Shown: positions 30,692-39,430, counted from the first letter of the stretch. The stretch is 57,938 bases of DNA from an uncultured Lachnospiraceae bacterium (GCA_910577275.1 CAJTMW010000027.1:1-57938), one strand, 5' to 3'. A program made the numbers and translations. The notes: generated by a model from the sequence alone, not told the origin.

Positions 30692-31732
30692 ATGGGGGAA
30701 ATTACAATTAAGGATATTGCAAGAATCTGCGGGGTCGGGGTCAGCACAGTATCCAGAGCCCTGAACAATCACCCGGATATCAGGCCGGAGACGAGAGAGC
30801 AGATTCAGAATGCAATTGACCAGTATGGTTATATCCCCAATAACAGCGCCAGAAATTTAAAGAGAATCGAATCGAATGCCATTGCCGTGCTGGTGAGGGG
30901 AGTTACCAATCCGCTGTTTAACGATATTATAAAGGTCCTGAACTTTCAGCTCAAAAGGCATAAATGGACAATGATTTTGCAGCAGGTGGATTACGAGGAA
31001 GACGAAGTAGCGATAGCGCTTGAGCTGATTAAGGAAAAGAGGCTGAAAGGAATTATTTTCCTGGGATTTAATTATTATCACCCGGAAGGGCAGATTGATA
31101 AAATCAGCGTTCCGTTCATTTTAGGTACGGTGGGGTCCATTTACGGCGACGAGGATTCCCGAAAATATTCCCATGTGACTGTGGACGATATGGCGGAAAG
31201 CTATAAGATGACGGATTATCTGATTAAGAAGGGACACCGTGAGATTGCCATTCTCTCTGCGGAGGAGGAGGCGTCTTCCATGGGGAAGCTTCGGATGGCC
31301 GGTTATATGAAAGCGCTTGCGGATAATGGAATTACCTATAATCCCAATCTGCGTTACTCCTATTCCGAAGGAGTCGAGCATTACTCCATGACGGACGGTT
31401 ATCTGGCTACCCAGCGGCTTCTTGCGTCGGGCGAACCTTTCACGGCGATTTACGCCACCACGGATATCATAGCGGCGGGAGCCTACCGGGCGTTGTTCGA
31501 GGCCGGGCTTAAAGTTCCCGAGGACATCTCCGTGGTAGGGTTTGACGGAATTGAAATCGGAGATTACATCCAGCCCAAGCTGACAACGAATCTGCAGCCC
31601 GCAAAGAAAATGGCGGAAAAGATTTTTGAACAGCTCTATGATTTGGTGAATGAAAACTGCGGAAATAAGAATATAATTTTTAAAGGGGAATTGCTTGAGA
31701 AAGAATCGGTACGTGATTTAAATCAAAAGTAA
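30692..31732 (+). CDS. LacI-family transcriptional regulator
   Basis: A 346-residue repressor. The N-terminal DNA-binding helix-turn-helix reads TIKDIARICGVGVSTVSRAL with the hinge PNNSARNLKR (about residues 1-58). The rest is a periplasmic-binding-like sensor with VLVRGVTNPLFNDI, TVDDMAES and the C-terminal VVGFDGIEIGDYIQPKLTT. It closes the sugar transporter operon and most likely binds the operator at 24959-24982, releasing it when the imported sugar or its product is present. The ATG at 30692 follows GGGAGGATG. A strong terminator follows at 31742. Confidence 0.93.
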   Translation: MGEITIKDIARICGVGVSTVSRALNNHPDIRPETREQIQNAIDQYGYIPNNSARNLKRIESNAIAVLVRGVTNPLFNDIIKVLNFQLKRHKWTMILQQVDYEEDEVAIALELIKEKRLKGIIFLGFNYYHPEGQIDKISVPFILGTVGSIYGDEDSRKYSHVTVDDMAESYKMTDYLIKKGHREIAILSAEEEASSMGKLRMAGYMKALADNGITYNPNLRYSYSEGVEHYSMTDGYLATQRLLASGEPFTAIYATTDIIAAGAYRALFEAGLKVPEDISVVGFDGIEIGDYIQPKLTTNLQPAKKMAEKIFEQLYDLVNENCGNKNIIFKGELLEKESVRDLNQK

Positions 31733-31741
31733 AAAAATTTG

Positions 31742-31767
31742 CGGCATGGCTTTGGCCATGCCGTTTT
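31742..31767 (+). terminator. Terminator of the sugar-uptake operon
   Basis: CGGCATGGC (31742-31750), TTTG loop, GCCATGCCG (31755-31763), then TTTT. A strong Rho-independent terminator 10 bp after the LacI-type gene. Confidence 0.9.
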
Positions 31768-31812
31768 AACTTTGCATGGCAGAACTGATACAAATTTTTA
31801 ACATCGAAAGAC

Positions 31813-31841
31813 TTGCAGGAGCAGAAGGATAATGTTACCAT
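31813..31841 (+). promoter_or_regulatory. Possible promoter of the HisC-to-NadE gene run
   Basis: TTGCAG (31813-31818), 17-bp spacer, TACCAT (31836-31841), about 50 bp before the aminotransferase start. Both boxes are moderate matches. Confidence 0.35.
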
Positions 31842-31891
31842 AGAGAGAAAATGTGGAATATCCGCGGAACTTAAAATAAGGAGCAGTACTC

Positions 31892-32959
31892 ATGAAATGG
31901 GAAGAAAATGTAAGAAAGGTAACGCCTTATGTGGCCGGGGAGCAGCCAAAGCAGAGCAATGTGATTAAGCTGAATACCAACGAATGTCCGTATCCCCCAT
32001 CGCCGGCGGTAAGGGAAGCGGCAAGGCAGGCGGATTATGAAAGCCTTCGCCTTTATCCCGATATGAATGCGGAAAAGCTGGTAAATGCCCTGGCGGAGTA
32101 TTATCATGTTAAGCCGTCGCAGGTTTTTGCGGGAGTAGGCTCCGACGATGTGCTTGCCCTGACCTTTATGACCTTTTTCAACGGGGAAAAGCCGGTTTTA
32201 TTTCCTGATATCACCTATTCTTTTTATGATGTGTGGGCGGAGGTTTTCAGGATTCAGTACAGGACATGTCCCCTTGATGAAAATTTCCGCATAAAGAAAG
32301 AGGATTATTTTGCGCCTAACGGGGGAATTGTAATCCCCAATCCCAATGCGCCCACCGGCGTTTTTGAGGATATCGGAATGTTTGAGGAAATCATTGCAGC
32401 AAATCCCGGTTCCGTAGTGATTGTCGATGAGGCCTATGTGGACTTTGGCGGAAGGAGCGTGCTGCCCCTTCTTGAAAAATACGAGAACCTGATGGTGGTG
32501 CAGACCTTTTCCAAATCCCGCGCACTTGCCGGGCTTCGGGTTGGCTATGCCATAGCGAATGAAAAGCTGATTGGTTATCTGAAGGATGTGAAATTTTCCT
32601 TTAATTCCTATACCATGAATATGCCGGCGATTGAGATGGGAACGGCGGCGGTTCTTGACGACGCATATTTTAAGGAAACCGTGGGAAAAATCGTAAAAAC
32701 CAGAGAGTGGACAAAGGCGGAGCTTAGCCGGCTGGGATTTTCTTTTGCAGATTCCATGAGCAATTTTTTGTTTGTCACCCATAAGCAGATTCCGGCGGGC
32801 AGGATTTTTGCAGCTCTTAAGGAAAACGGAATTTACGTGCGGCACTGGAACAGGCCGAGAATAGACAACTATCTGCGCATCACCATCGGAACAGACGGGC
32901 AGATGCGGGCGTTGGTTGCATTTTTAGAAAAATATCTACAGGAGGAAAGTAATGATTAA
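31892..32959 (+). CDS. hisC: Histidinol-phosphate aminotransferase-like enzyme
   Basis: A 355-residue PLP-dependent class I/II aminotransferase. Features are the N-terminal IKLNTNECPYPPSPAV, the cofactor-contacting IPNPNAPTG, DEAYVDF, and the lysine that holds PLP in TFSKSRALAGLRVGYA (K208), ending with an arginine-rich substrate-binding NRPRIDNYLRITIGT. This pattern is that of HisC, which makes histidinol phosphate in histidine synthesis, though some homologues act on aromatic amino acids or phosphono compounds. No other his genes are nearby. Its stop overlaps the start of the DUF368 gene by 8 bp. Confidence 0.85.
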   Translation: MKWEENVRKVTPYVAGEQPKQSNVIKLNTNECPYPPSPAVREAARQADYESLRLYPDMNAEKLVNALAEYYHVKPSQVFAGVGSDDVLALTFMTFFNGEKPVLFPDITYSFYDVWAEVFRIQYRTCPLDENFRIKKEDYFAPNGGIVIPNPNAPTGVFEDIGMFEEIIAANPGSVVIVDEAYVDFGGRSVLPLLEKYENLMVVQTFSKSRALAGLRVGYAIANEKLIGYLKDVKFSFNSYTMNMPAIEMGTAAVLDDAYFKETVGKIVKTREWTKAELSRLGFSFADSMSNFLFVTHKQIPAGRIFAALKENGIYVRHWNRPRIDNYLRITIGTDGQMRALVAFLEKYLQEESND

Positions 32960-33797
32960 GAATCTTTTAAAAGGTATGGTAATGGGGATTGCAAATATTA
33001 TTCCCGGCGTCAGCGGAGGAACCATGGCGGTTTCCATGGGAATCTATGACAAGCTGATTCACTGTCTCACACATTTATTTAAGGAATTTAAGGAAAGCAT
33101 GAAATTTCTGATTCCCATATTCCTTGGCCTTGGGATTGCTCTGGCCGGGCTGTCTTTTATTATAGAGCCCGCCTTTAAGTATTTTCCGTTGCAGACAAAC
33201 TGTCTGTTTATCGGGCTGATTGTGGGCGGACTTCCGGCTGTCCTTACGAAAATAAAAGGGAAGGGCGTAAAAATAAGCTATATTATTCCCTGCCTCCTTT
33301 TTTTTGCTCTGGTAGTGGGGCTTGCCGCCATCGGCGAAAAGGAAGGGGCTGCCGCAGATTTAAGCTTCAGTCTCTGGTCGGTTATCAAGCTGTTTGTGGT
33401 GGGGGTTATCGCTTCCGCGACCATGGTAATCCCCGGCGTAAGCGGTTCCATGATGCTGCTCCTTATGGGGTATTACAATCCTATTGTGTCCGCCATTAAA
33501 AACTTTATCACGGCTCTGGCCGCCTTTGACATGGCGGGAATCCTTGAAGGCTTCGGAATCCTGATTCCCATGGGACTTGGCGTTGTAGCGGGCATTTTCC
33601 TGATTGCAAAAATAATTGAAATTCTTTTTGAAAAATTCCCCGCTCAGGTGTACTGGGCGATTATCGGGCTGATTGTGGCGTCCCCGGTGGCAATCTTTTT
33701 GCTTGGCGATGCAGGGACAATTAATATAGTGGGCATACTGACCAGCGCGGTGACCTTTGCCGTCGGTTTTGTCATTGCCCTGAAATTGGGAGATTAG
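32952..33797 (+). CDS. DUF368 membrane protein (PopT-like undecaprenyl-phosphate translocase)
   Basis: A 281-residue membrane protein with about nine helices and two internal pseudo-repeats, each with a conserved IIPGVSGG/VIPGVSGS motif (P18 and P161). DUF368 proteins (PopT) were recently shown to recycle undecaprenyl phosphate across the membrane, together with or in place of DedA-type UptA. This explains a place in cell-wall carrier-lipid supply. The gene overlaps the aminotransferase gene and is followed three bases later by the methyltransferase gene, so translation is probably coupled. A DedA homologue is found at 48337 in the same window. Confidence 0.88.
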   Translation: MIKNLLKGMVMGIANIIPGVSGGTMAVSMGIYDKLIHCLTHLFKEFKESMKFLIPIFLGLGIALAGLSFIIEPAFKYFPLQTNCLFIGLIVGGLPAVLTKIKGKGVKISYIIPCLLFFALVVGLAAIGEKEGAAADLSFSLWSVIKLFVVGVIASATMVIPGVSGSMMLLLMGYYNPIVSAIKNFITALAAFDMAGILEGFGILIPMGLGVVAGIFLIAKIIEILFEKFPAQVYWAIIGLIVASPVAIFLLGDAGTINIVGILTSAVTFAVGFVIALKLGD

Positions 33798-33799
33798 TT

Positions 33800-34723
33800 T
33801 TGGAAGCGTATACGGATTTTGCCGGAGTGTATGATATCTTTATGGACGAGACCCCTTACGGCGAGTGGGCGGATTTTCTGGCGGAGACGATAGAGAAATA
33901 CGGAGTTTCAAAGCCGGTACGGGGAGCTGCGGAGAGCGAAACGCCTGGCGCCGGAGAAGGAGAAGGCGGCGGTGCGGAGAGCAAAGCGTCTGACGCAGGA
34001 GAAGACGGCGGTGCGGAAAGCAAAATGTCTGACGCCGGAGAAGGAGAAGATGCGCAGCGCGGGGCGTTGCTTGACTCGGAAAGGAATCTGGTTCTGGATT
34101 TGGGGTGCGGCACGGGAACGCTGACGGAGCTTTTGTACCGGAAGGGCTTTGATATGATTGGCGTGGACAATTCGGAGGAAATGCTCGGGGTTGCCCTTGA
34201 AAAAAAGGAAAATTCGGGAAGTGAAATCCTCTACCTCTGTCAGGACATGCGGGAGCTGGACTTGTACAGTACCGTGGGAACCGTAGTCTGCGTTTGCGAT
34301 TCCGTCAATTATCTTCTTGAGGACGGCGATGTGGAGGATGCCTTTGCCCTTGTGAACAATTATCTCTATCCCGGCGGGCTGTTTATTTTTGATTTTAACA
34401 CCGTTTATAAGTATGAGCATGTGATTGGCGATGCGGTGATTGCCGAAAACCGGGATGAATGCAGCTTTATCTGGGAAAATTATTACCATGATGGGGAGCG
34501 GCTGAACGAATACGACCTGACCATATTTGTGAGAGAGGACGGGGAGCTGTTCCGGCGTTTTACGGAAACGCATTTTCAGAGGGGATATACCCTTGCGGAG
34601 ATGAAAAGCTTTGTGGAGAAGGCCGGAATGGAGCCGGTTCTTTTTCTGGATGCGGACACCCGTAAGGACCCCACGGAAAAAAGCGAGAGAATTTATGTGG
34701 TGGCAAAAGAGTGCCAGAAGTAA
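33800..34723 (+). CDS. Class I SAM-dependent methyltransferase with a repetitive insert
   Basis: A 307-residue methyltransferase. The SAM-binding motif I is VLDLGCGTG near residue 98, followed by the acidic loop VDNSEEML and the motif NNYLYPGGLFIFDFNT. Between the family's N-terminal helix (YGEWADFLAETIEKYG) and motif I there is an insert of about 55 residues (about 40-92) made of imperfect GGAESKxSDAGEG repeats. The start is a TTG two bases after the DUF368 stop codon. The insert is absent from usual family members of about 245-250 residues and is probably a surface loop. The methyl acceptor is unknown. Confidence 0.85.
   Translation: MEAYTDFAGVYDIFMDETPYGEWADFLAETIEKYGVSKPVRGAAESETPGAGEGEGGGAESKASDAGEDGGAESKMSDAGEGEDAQRGALLDSERNLVLDLGCGTGTLTELLYRKGFDMIGVDNSEEMLGVALEKKENSGSEILYLCQDMRELDLYSTVGTVVCVCDSVNYLLEDGDVEDAFALVNNYLYPGGLFIFDFNTVYKYEHVIGDAVIAENRDECSFIWENYYHDGERLNEYDLTIFVREDGELFRRFTETHFQRGYTLAEMKSFVEKAGMEPVLFLDADTRKDPTEKSERIYVVAKECQK
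33926..34048. repeat. Imperfect in-frame repeats encoding the methyltransferase insert
   Basis: Three imperfect copies of a GGTGCGGAGAGCAAA...GACGCCGGAGAAG unit are spaced by 45 and 39 bp, both multiples of three. They encode the acidic Ser/Ala/Gly insert and look like recent slippage expansion. Confidence 0.75.
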
Positions 34724-34741
34724 AAACGGAGGATACAAAAG

Positions 34742-35617
34742 GTGGATTATATTGTCAGGGCAACGGCGGCGAACGCCCAGATAAGGGCTTTTGCCGCTAC
34801 TACCCGGGATTTGGTGGAAAAGGCAAGAAAAGCGCATAACACAAGCCCTGTGGCGACGGCGGCTCTCGGGCGGCTTATGACTGGAGCGGTGATGATGGGG
34901 GTTATGGCGAAAAACGACGAGGATTTATTGACTCTCCAAGTCAGCGGAGACGGCCCTTTAAAAGGGATGACGGTAACGGCGGATGGCAGAGGAAATGTGA
35001 AAGGCTACGCCAACGAGCCCCTGGTGATGCTGCCGCCAAGCCCTAAGGGCAAGCTGGACGTGGGCGGCGCGGTGGGCAGAGGGTTTCTGCGGGTTATCAA
35101 GGATATCGGATTAAAAGAGCCCTACAGCGGGCAGACTGATTTACAGACCGGTGAGATTGCGGAAGACCTCACTTACTATTTTGCCACCTCGGAGCAGGTG
35201 CCCTCCAGCGTAGGGTTAGGCGTCCTGATGGAAAAAAATAATACGGTAAAGCAGGCCGGCGGGTTTATCGTACAGCTGATGCCCTTTACGGAGGAGCGCG
35301 TGGTGGCAAGGCTTGAGGAAAATCTTGCAAAAATCCCGTCGGTGACTTCCGTATTGGATGCGGGAAAAACGCCGGAGGAAATGCTGGGGCTTCTTTTTGG
35401 GGGGCTGGACATGGAAATTGTGGATACCATTCCGGCGCATTTTTACTGTAACTGCGATAAGAAAAGGGTGGAAAAGGCTATTATCAGCATCGGCAGAAAG
35501 GAAATCGGCGAGATGATTGCGGAAGGCAAGGAGATTGAGGTGAAATGCCATTTCTGTAATACCGCCTATGTGTTTACGGTGGAGGAGCTGAAGGAATTGC
35601 TGACAAAATGTAGGTAA
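34742..35617 (+). CDS. hslO: Redox-regulated chaperone Hsp33
   Basis: A 291-residue cytosolic holdase chaperone of standard length. The N-terminal domain shows DYIVRATAANAQIRAFAATT and LGRLMTGAVMMG, and the C-terminal zinc switch has the cysteine pairs CNC (C236, C238) and CHFC (C269, C272). Oxidation of these four cysteines is known to release zinc and activate the chaperone. Translation starts at a GTG after GGAGGATAC. It lies between the methyltransferase and NAD synthetase genes in a single-direction run. Confidence 0.95.
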   Translation: MDYIVRATAANAQIRAFAATTRDLVEKARKAHNTSPVATAALGRLMTGAVMMGVMAKNDEDLLTLQVSGDGPLKGMTVTADGRGNVKGYANEPLVMLPPSPKGKLDVGGAVGRGFLRVIKDIGLKEPYSGQTDLQTGEIAEDLTYYFATSEQVPSSVGLGVLMEKNNTVKQAGGFIVQLMPFTEERVVARLEENLAKIPSVTSVLDAGKTPEEMLGLLFGGLDMEIVDTIPAHFYCNCDKKRVEKAIISIGRKEIGEMIAEGKEIEVKCHFCNTAYVFTVEELKELLTKCR

Positions 35618-35641
35618 TGTGCGATTATGAGGGAATAATGT

Positions 35642-37555
35642 ATGAAGCATGGATTTATTAAGACAGCGGCGGTTACGCCAAAGGTAAGGGTGGCGGATGC
35701 CGTTTATAACGGAGAGCAGATTTGTCTGGGAATCGAGGAGGCGTTTGAAAAGGGAGCCAGAGTGATTGTGTTCCCGGAGCTTTGCATCAGCGGTTACACC
35801 TGCGGCGATTTGTTTTTGCAGGAGAGGCTCCTTGACGCATGTAAAAAAACGCTGGCGGAGATTGCCGGGTTTACTGCGGGAAAAGGCGCTCTGGTGTTTG
35901 TGGGGCTGCCTTTTGAGTTTAAGGGGAAGCTTTACAATGTGGCGGCTGCTGTGGCTGACGGCGAAGTGCTTTGCTTTATTCCAAAGGCTTTTATCCCTTC
36001 TTACGGGGAATTTTATGAAGCCCGCCATTTTTATCCGGGGAACAGGGAAGCGGTCTTTGCTGATTTTGACGGAAAGAAAATCCCTTTTGGCTGCAATGTG
36101 CTTCTTAAGGCCCGGGAAATGGAGGGGCTTGCGGTCGGGTGCGAGATATGCGAGGATATCTGGATGCCCGACGGGCCGGCGGTTTCCCATGCCATGGCAG
36201 GGGCAACGCTTTTGGTGAATCTGTCCGCCTCCAATGAAACCATCGGAAAAGACGCTTACCGGGAAATGCTGGTGAAGTCCGCCAGCGCCAGGCTGATTGC
36301 GGGGTATGTCTACTGCAGCGGCGGCGAGGGGGAATCCACTCAGGATTTGGTCTTTGGAGGACATGATATCATTGCGGAATATGGAACCGTGCTGGCGCAG
36401 AGCAAGCGGTTTGAAAGCCAGATTTTATACGGGGATATCGATATCAATAAGCTGCGCATGGAGCGCAGGCGGATGAATACTTTTTCCTGCGGGCCTGATT
36501 CCTCTTATATGGAAATTCCTTTTTCCTTAAAGAAGGAGGAAACAAAGCTGGAAAGAGCTTTTCCGGCTATGCCCTTCGTCCCCTCCGATAAAAGCGAGCG
36601 GGACAGCAGGTGTAATGAAATTTTAATGATTCAGTCCATGGGGCTGAAAAAAAGACTGGAGCACACAGGCTGTAAAAAAGCGGTGGTGGGCGTTTCCGGC
36701 GGACTTGACTCCACGCTGGCGCTGCTGGTGACAGTGAGGTGCTTTGATATGCTGAAGCTCTCACGGAAAAATATCGTGGCGGTTACTATGCCCTGTTTCG
36801 GCACCACGGACAGAACCTATGCGAACGCCTGCCTGATGGCACAGACTCTGGGCGTCACGCTTAAGGAAGTGAATATTAAGGAAGCGGTTACGGTTCATTT
36901 CCGGGATATCGGTCAGGAAATGCAAAATCATGACGTCGCCTATGAGAATGCTCAGGCAAGGGAGCGGACGCAGGTGCTGATGGACATTGCCAATCAGGAA
37001 AACGCTCTGGTGGTGGGCACTGGGGATATGTCGGAGCTTGCCCTGGGGTGGGCCACCTACAACGGCGACCATATGTCCATGTATGGGGTGAATGCCGGGG
37101 TTCCCAAGACGCTGGTGCGCCATCTGGTAAAATATTATGCGGATACCTGCGAAAACAGCAAGCTTGAAAAGGTGCTTCTGGACGTTCTGGACACGCCGGT
37201 GAGCCCGGAGCTTCTGCCTCCTGTGGATGGAGCCATTGCCCAGAAAACCGAGGACCTGGTGGGGCCTTACGAGCTTCACGACTTTTTCCTGTACTACATG
37301 CTGCGGTGCGGCTTTGCGCCGGAGAAAATTTACCGGATTGCAAAGGTATCCTTCGCAGGCTGCTATGAGGACAGTGTGATTTTGAAGTGGATGAAGGTCT
37401 TTTACAGAAGATTTTTCTCCCAGCAGTTCAAGCGTTCCTGCCTGCCCGACGGCCCGAAAGTGGGAAGCGTTGCGCTTTCTCCCAGAGGGGATTTGCGGAT
37501 GCCGTCGGACGCCTGCGTGAGGGTGTGGATGGAGGAGATTGAGGGGCTGCAGTAA
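35642..37555 (+). CDS. nadE: Glutamine-dependent NAD+ synthetase
   Basis: A 637-residue two-domain enzyme making NAD+ from deamido-NAD+, ATP and glutamine. The N-terminal nitrilase-type glutaminase shows the catalytic Glu in VFPELCISGY, Lys in FEFKGKLYN and the nucleophile in CEICEDIW (C170). The C-terminal synthetase has the ATP pyrophosphatase loop GVSGGLDST (about residue 350), GTGDMSELALGWATYNGDHM and a late RRFFSQQFKRS block. Full length, as expected for bacteria with the glutamine-using form. It is the last gene of the 31892-37555 run. Confidence 0.96.
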   Translation: MKHGFIKTAAVTPKVRVADAVYNGEQICLGIEEAFEKGARVIVFPELCISGYTCGDLFLQERLLDACKKTLAEIAGFTAGKGALVFVGLPFEFKGKLYNVAAAVADGEVLCFIPKAFIPSYGEFYEARHFYPGNREAVFADFDGKKIPFGCNVLLKAREMEGLAVGCEICEDIWMPDGPAVSHAMAGATLLVNLSASNETIGKDAYREMLVKSASARLIAGYVYCSGGEGESTQDLVFGGHDIIAEYGTVLAQSKRFESQILYGDIDINKLRMERRRMNTFSCGPDSSYMEIPFSLKKEETKLERAFPAMPFVPSDKSERDSRCNEILMIQSMGLKKRLEHTGCKKAVVGVSGGLDSTLALLVTVRCFDMLKLSRKNIVAVTMPCFGTTDRTYANACLMAQTLGVTLKEVNIKEAVTVHFRDIGQEMQNHDVAYENAQARERTQVLMDIANQENALVVGTGDMSELALGWATYNGDHMSMYGVNAGVPKTLVRHLVKYYADTCENSKLEKVLLDVLDTPVSPELLPPVDGAIAQKTEDLVGPYELHDFFLYYMLRCGFAPEKIYRIAKVSFAGCYEDSVILKWMKVFYRRFFSQQFKRSCLPDGPKVGSVALSPRGDLRMPSDACVRVWMEEIEGLQ

Positions 37556-37591
37556 ATTTAAAAACGCTGTTGTACGCGTTATGTATGGAAG

Positions 37592-37627
37592 TTCCGGGGG
37601 AAATATAATTGGATATTTCCCCCGGAA
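37592..37627. terminator. Perfect 15-bp hairpin between convergent genes
   Basis: TTCCGGGGGAAATAT (37592-37606) pairs without mismatch with ATATTTCCCCCGGAA (37613-37627) around AATTGG. There is no long U tract, but it lies between the NAD synthetase and the Rpn-type gene and can stop transcription from both sides. A related GGGGGAA/TTCCCCC hairpin occurs at 53258-53292. Confidence 0.7.
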
Positions 37628-37639
37628 TATTGGCGGAAA

Positions 37640-38629
37640 TCAGACATTTTCCTGCCCGGAGGCGTATTTTATAAAATACTTTTGAGCCGACGCAGCATCA
37701 AGGCCAAAACGCTTCTGCAGTTTTTCCATAATCCGGGTATCTGTAAAGCCTTCCTCCAGATAGTCCAATACCAGAGCTTCAATGCCTTGTTCCCTTCCTT
37801 TTTCCTCTCCCTTTGCTAAAAGTTCCTCTTCCCATTCCTTTACTGCCTGACACATGGTTATTTTGTCTCCTTCCCTGTTTTTATTTCTGAGTGTGATAAG
37901 ATACGGCCAGTCAATCATCGTATTGACAGTGTCAAAGGTATCCTCGTCCATTTCCATTATTCTCTGTTCATTTTCCGAGCAGTATTTTCTGAGCGCGTCC
38001 TTATTTGTACTTCGTTTTATGAAGCCGATAAGCTCGCGGATTCCTGTTTGAAAATAGTTCTCATTTAAATCCTGCAATGTCACCAGATTTATATGATAAT
38101 TTGAAATGAACTGTTTGAAAATTTCGTTTTCTTTTTCAAAGTTTAACATATCGTGGAGATTTACGCAACCGTCATATTCGCCAATACCGTGAAAAAATAC
38201 AATCGTAGTGACGGGATTTAGCTTATCCTCTTTTCTCATCCCTGAAAGAAATTCTGCAGAGCTCATAGCTGGTGCCGGCTCTTCCTGCAAATTTGACTGC
38301 TTTTGCAGCTTTCGGATTTGCTCATATTTTGCGCTCAGCTCGCCAAGCTGCTTTTTGTATTCCAGGACGTCATATTCCATGCAGCGGACGGGCATGGCAT
38401 AGTGGACTGATTCCTGTGCCTCCACCCCAATCAGAATATAACTGTCCTTCTGGCAGACCATTTTCAGAACGTCTCTTGCTTTGTCCTCTCTGGAATATAC
38501 GGTCTGCCGCTCCTTCACCTGCGACGGATGAAGTACCTGCCTGCCCTGATACAGACTTCCGTTGATAAAGTCGGCAAAATGCTCCGGCTTTTCAAGATAA
38601 CTGCACATAACGTTATTCTTTTTTCCCAT
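37640..38629 (-). CDS. Rpn-type PD-(D/E)XK nuclease / transposase-like protein
   Basis: A 329-residue protein of the Rpn (recombination-promoting nuclease) superfamily. The PD-(D/E)XK core is recognisable around residues 45-85: REDKARDVL, then ILIGVEAQESVHYAMPVRCMEYD (the ExQ variant in GVEAQ). A second block, PVTTIVFFHGIGEYDG, and a charged C-terminal tail follow. Family members are encoded in many variable copies in Lachnospiraceae and were linked in E. coli to RecA-independent DNA transfer. No inverted repeats or target duplications are evident around it, so it is not part of a recognisable insertion sequence. The start follows AGGGAGGAAG. Confidence 0.82.
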   Translation of the reverse strand: MGKKNNVMCSYLEKPEHFADFINGSLYQGRQVLHPSQVKERQTVYSREDKARDVLKMVCQKDSYILIGVEAQESVHYAMPVRCMEYDVLEYKKQLGELSAKYEQIRKLQKQSNLQEEPAPAMSSAEFLSGMRKEDKLNPVTTIVFFHGIGEYDGCVNLHDMLNFEKENEIFKQFISNYHINLVTLQDLNENYFQTGIRELIGFIKRSTNKDALRKYCSENEQRIMEMDEDTFDTVNTMIDWPYLITLRNKNREGDKITMCQAVKEWEEELLAKGEEKGREQGIEALVLDYLEEGFTDTRIMEKLQKRFGLDAASAQKYFIKYASGQENV

Positions 38630-38740
38630 TCTTCCTCCCTGTAATCTGTTATCGTTCTATCTCATTGGAAATACGGGCGAATCGGCCCTGATGAAGCTTG
38701 CAACTATATATTAGAATTTCCGGGAAATTTTAAGATTAAA

Positions 38741-38769
38741 TTGACAATAACATGTTTTTTACGCAAAAT
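38741..38769 (+). promoter_or_regulatory. Possible promoter upstream of the FMN_bind-like gene
   Basis: A perfect TTGACA (38741-38746), 17-bp spacer and CAAAAT (38764-38769), 135 bp before the start codon. The rest of the 275-bp gap is AT-rich; a TACTATAG just before the gene is an alternative -10 box. Confidence 0.35.
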
Positions 38770-38904
38770 AAAGAAAAATTGTATAAAGAATTTATTAAAA
38801 GTTTTGACGCCTTTTTCAGAGGCAGAAAGAAAATCTTCTCCTCAAAGTCATAATTCCCATCCCTAATTAATACTATAGTAAAAAGAATGTATCGGGGATA
38901 ACCT

Positions 38905-39393
38905 ATGAGCTCCAAAACCAAAATTGTTGTACTTCATCTGAAAGAATTAATATACACCGGCATCTTTGCCCTGCTGGGAATATTGTTTATCGTTCTTCTC
39001 ATTATTATGTTTGTACCGAAAGATAAGAAGGAAAATAATGCGGTGGAAGCGCCTGCTCCCTCCTATGTACCCGGCATTTACACCACGTCGCTGGTTTTAA
39101 GCGACAATGCGGTGGATGTGGAAGTGACGGTGGATGAAACCAACATCAATGATATCCGCATCGTAAATCTGGATGAGGCGGTGGCGACCATGTTTCCTCT
39201 GTTAGAGCCCTCCTTTGACGATTTGGCGAATCAGATTCTGAAAAATCAGTCGCTGGATAACATCACCTATTCGGATGATAACAAATATACCTCCATGGTT
39301 TTGTTAAATGCCATAAAGACCTCTCTGGGAAAGGCTGCGGCTCCCACGCCGTCGGCAAGCGCAAGCCCGTCCGCCACGCCGCAAACTACATAG
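38905..39393 (+). CDS. Membrane-anchored protein with a degenerate FMN_bind-like domain
   Basis: A 162-residue protein with one N-terminal membrane helix (about 16-37, IFALLGILFIVLLIIMFV), an outside domain (about 50-140) and a Ser/Pro/Thr-rich tail. The domain order YVPGIYTTSLVLSDNAVDVEVTVD (in part), INDIRIVNL, LANQILKNQSLDNIT and YTSMVLLNAIKTSL follows the FMN_bind pattern (GxYxG...V.VT.....I..I....S..V..AV..AL). The SGAT-type attachment motif where flavin is covalently bound is replaced by SDDNKYTS, so flavin binding is doubtful. It has its own terminator. Function unknown; perhaps an envelope protein derived from the flavin-carrier family. Confidence 0.7.
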   Translation: MSSKTKIVVLHLKELIYTGIFALLGILFIVLLIIMFVPKDKKENNAVEAPAPSYVPGIYTTSLVLSDNAVDVEVTVDETNINDIRIVNLDEAVATMFPLLEPSFDDLANQILKNQSLDNITYSDDNKYTSMVLLNAIKTSLGKAAAPTPSASASPSATPQTT

Positions 39394-39430
39394 CAAAAGA
39401 ACCGCCGCGGGATAGCGAAAACATAACGGA

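Noticed and set aside
37592..37627. A MITE or insertion-sequence end at the perfect 15-bp inverted repeat
   Set aside because: A single short hairpin between convergent genes without flanking target duplication is better explained as a terminator.
37640..38629. A mobile element around the Rpn-type nuclease gene
   Set aside because: No terminal inverted repeats, no direct repeats and no partner genes are visible; the gene seems to sit alone.
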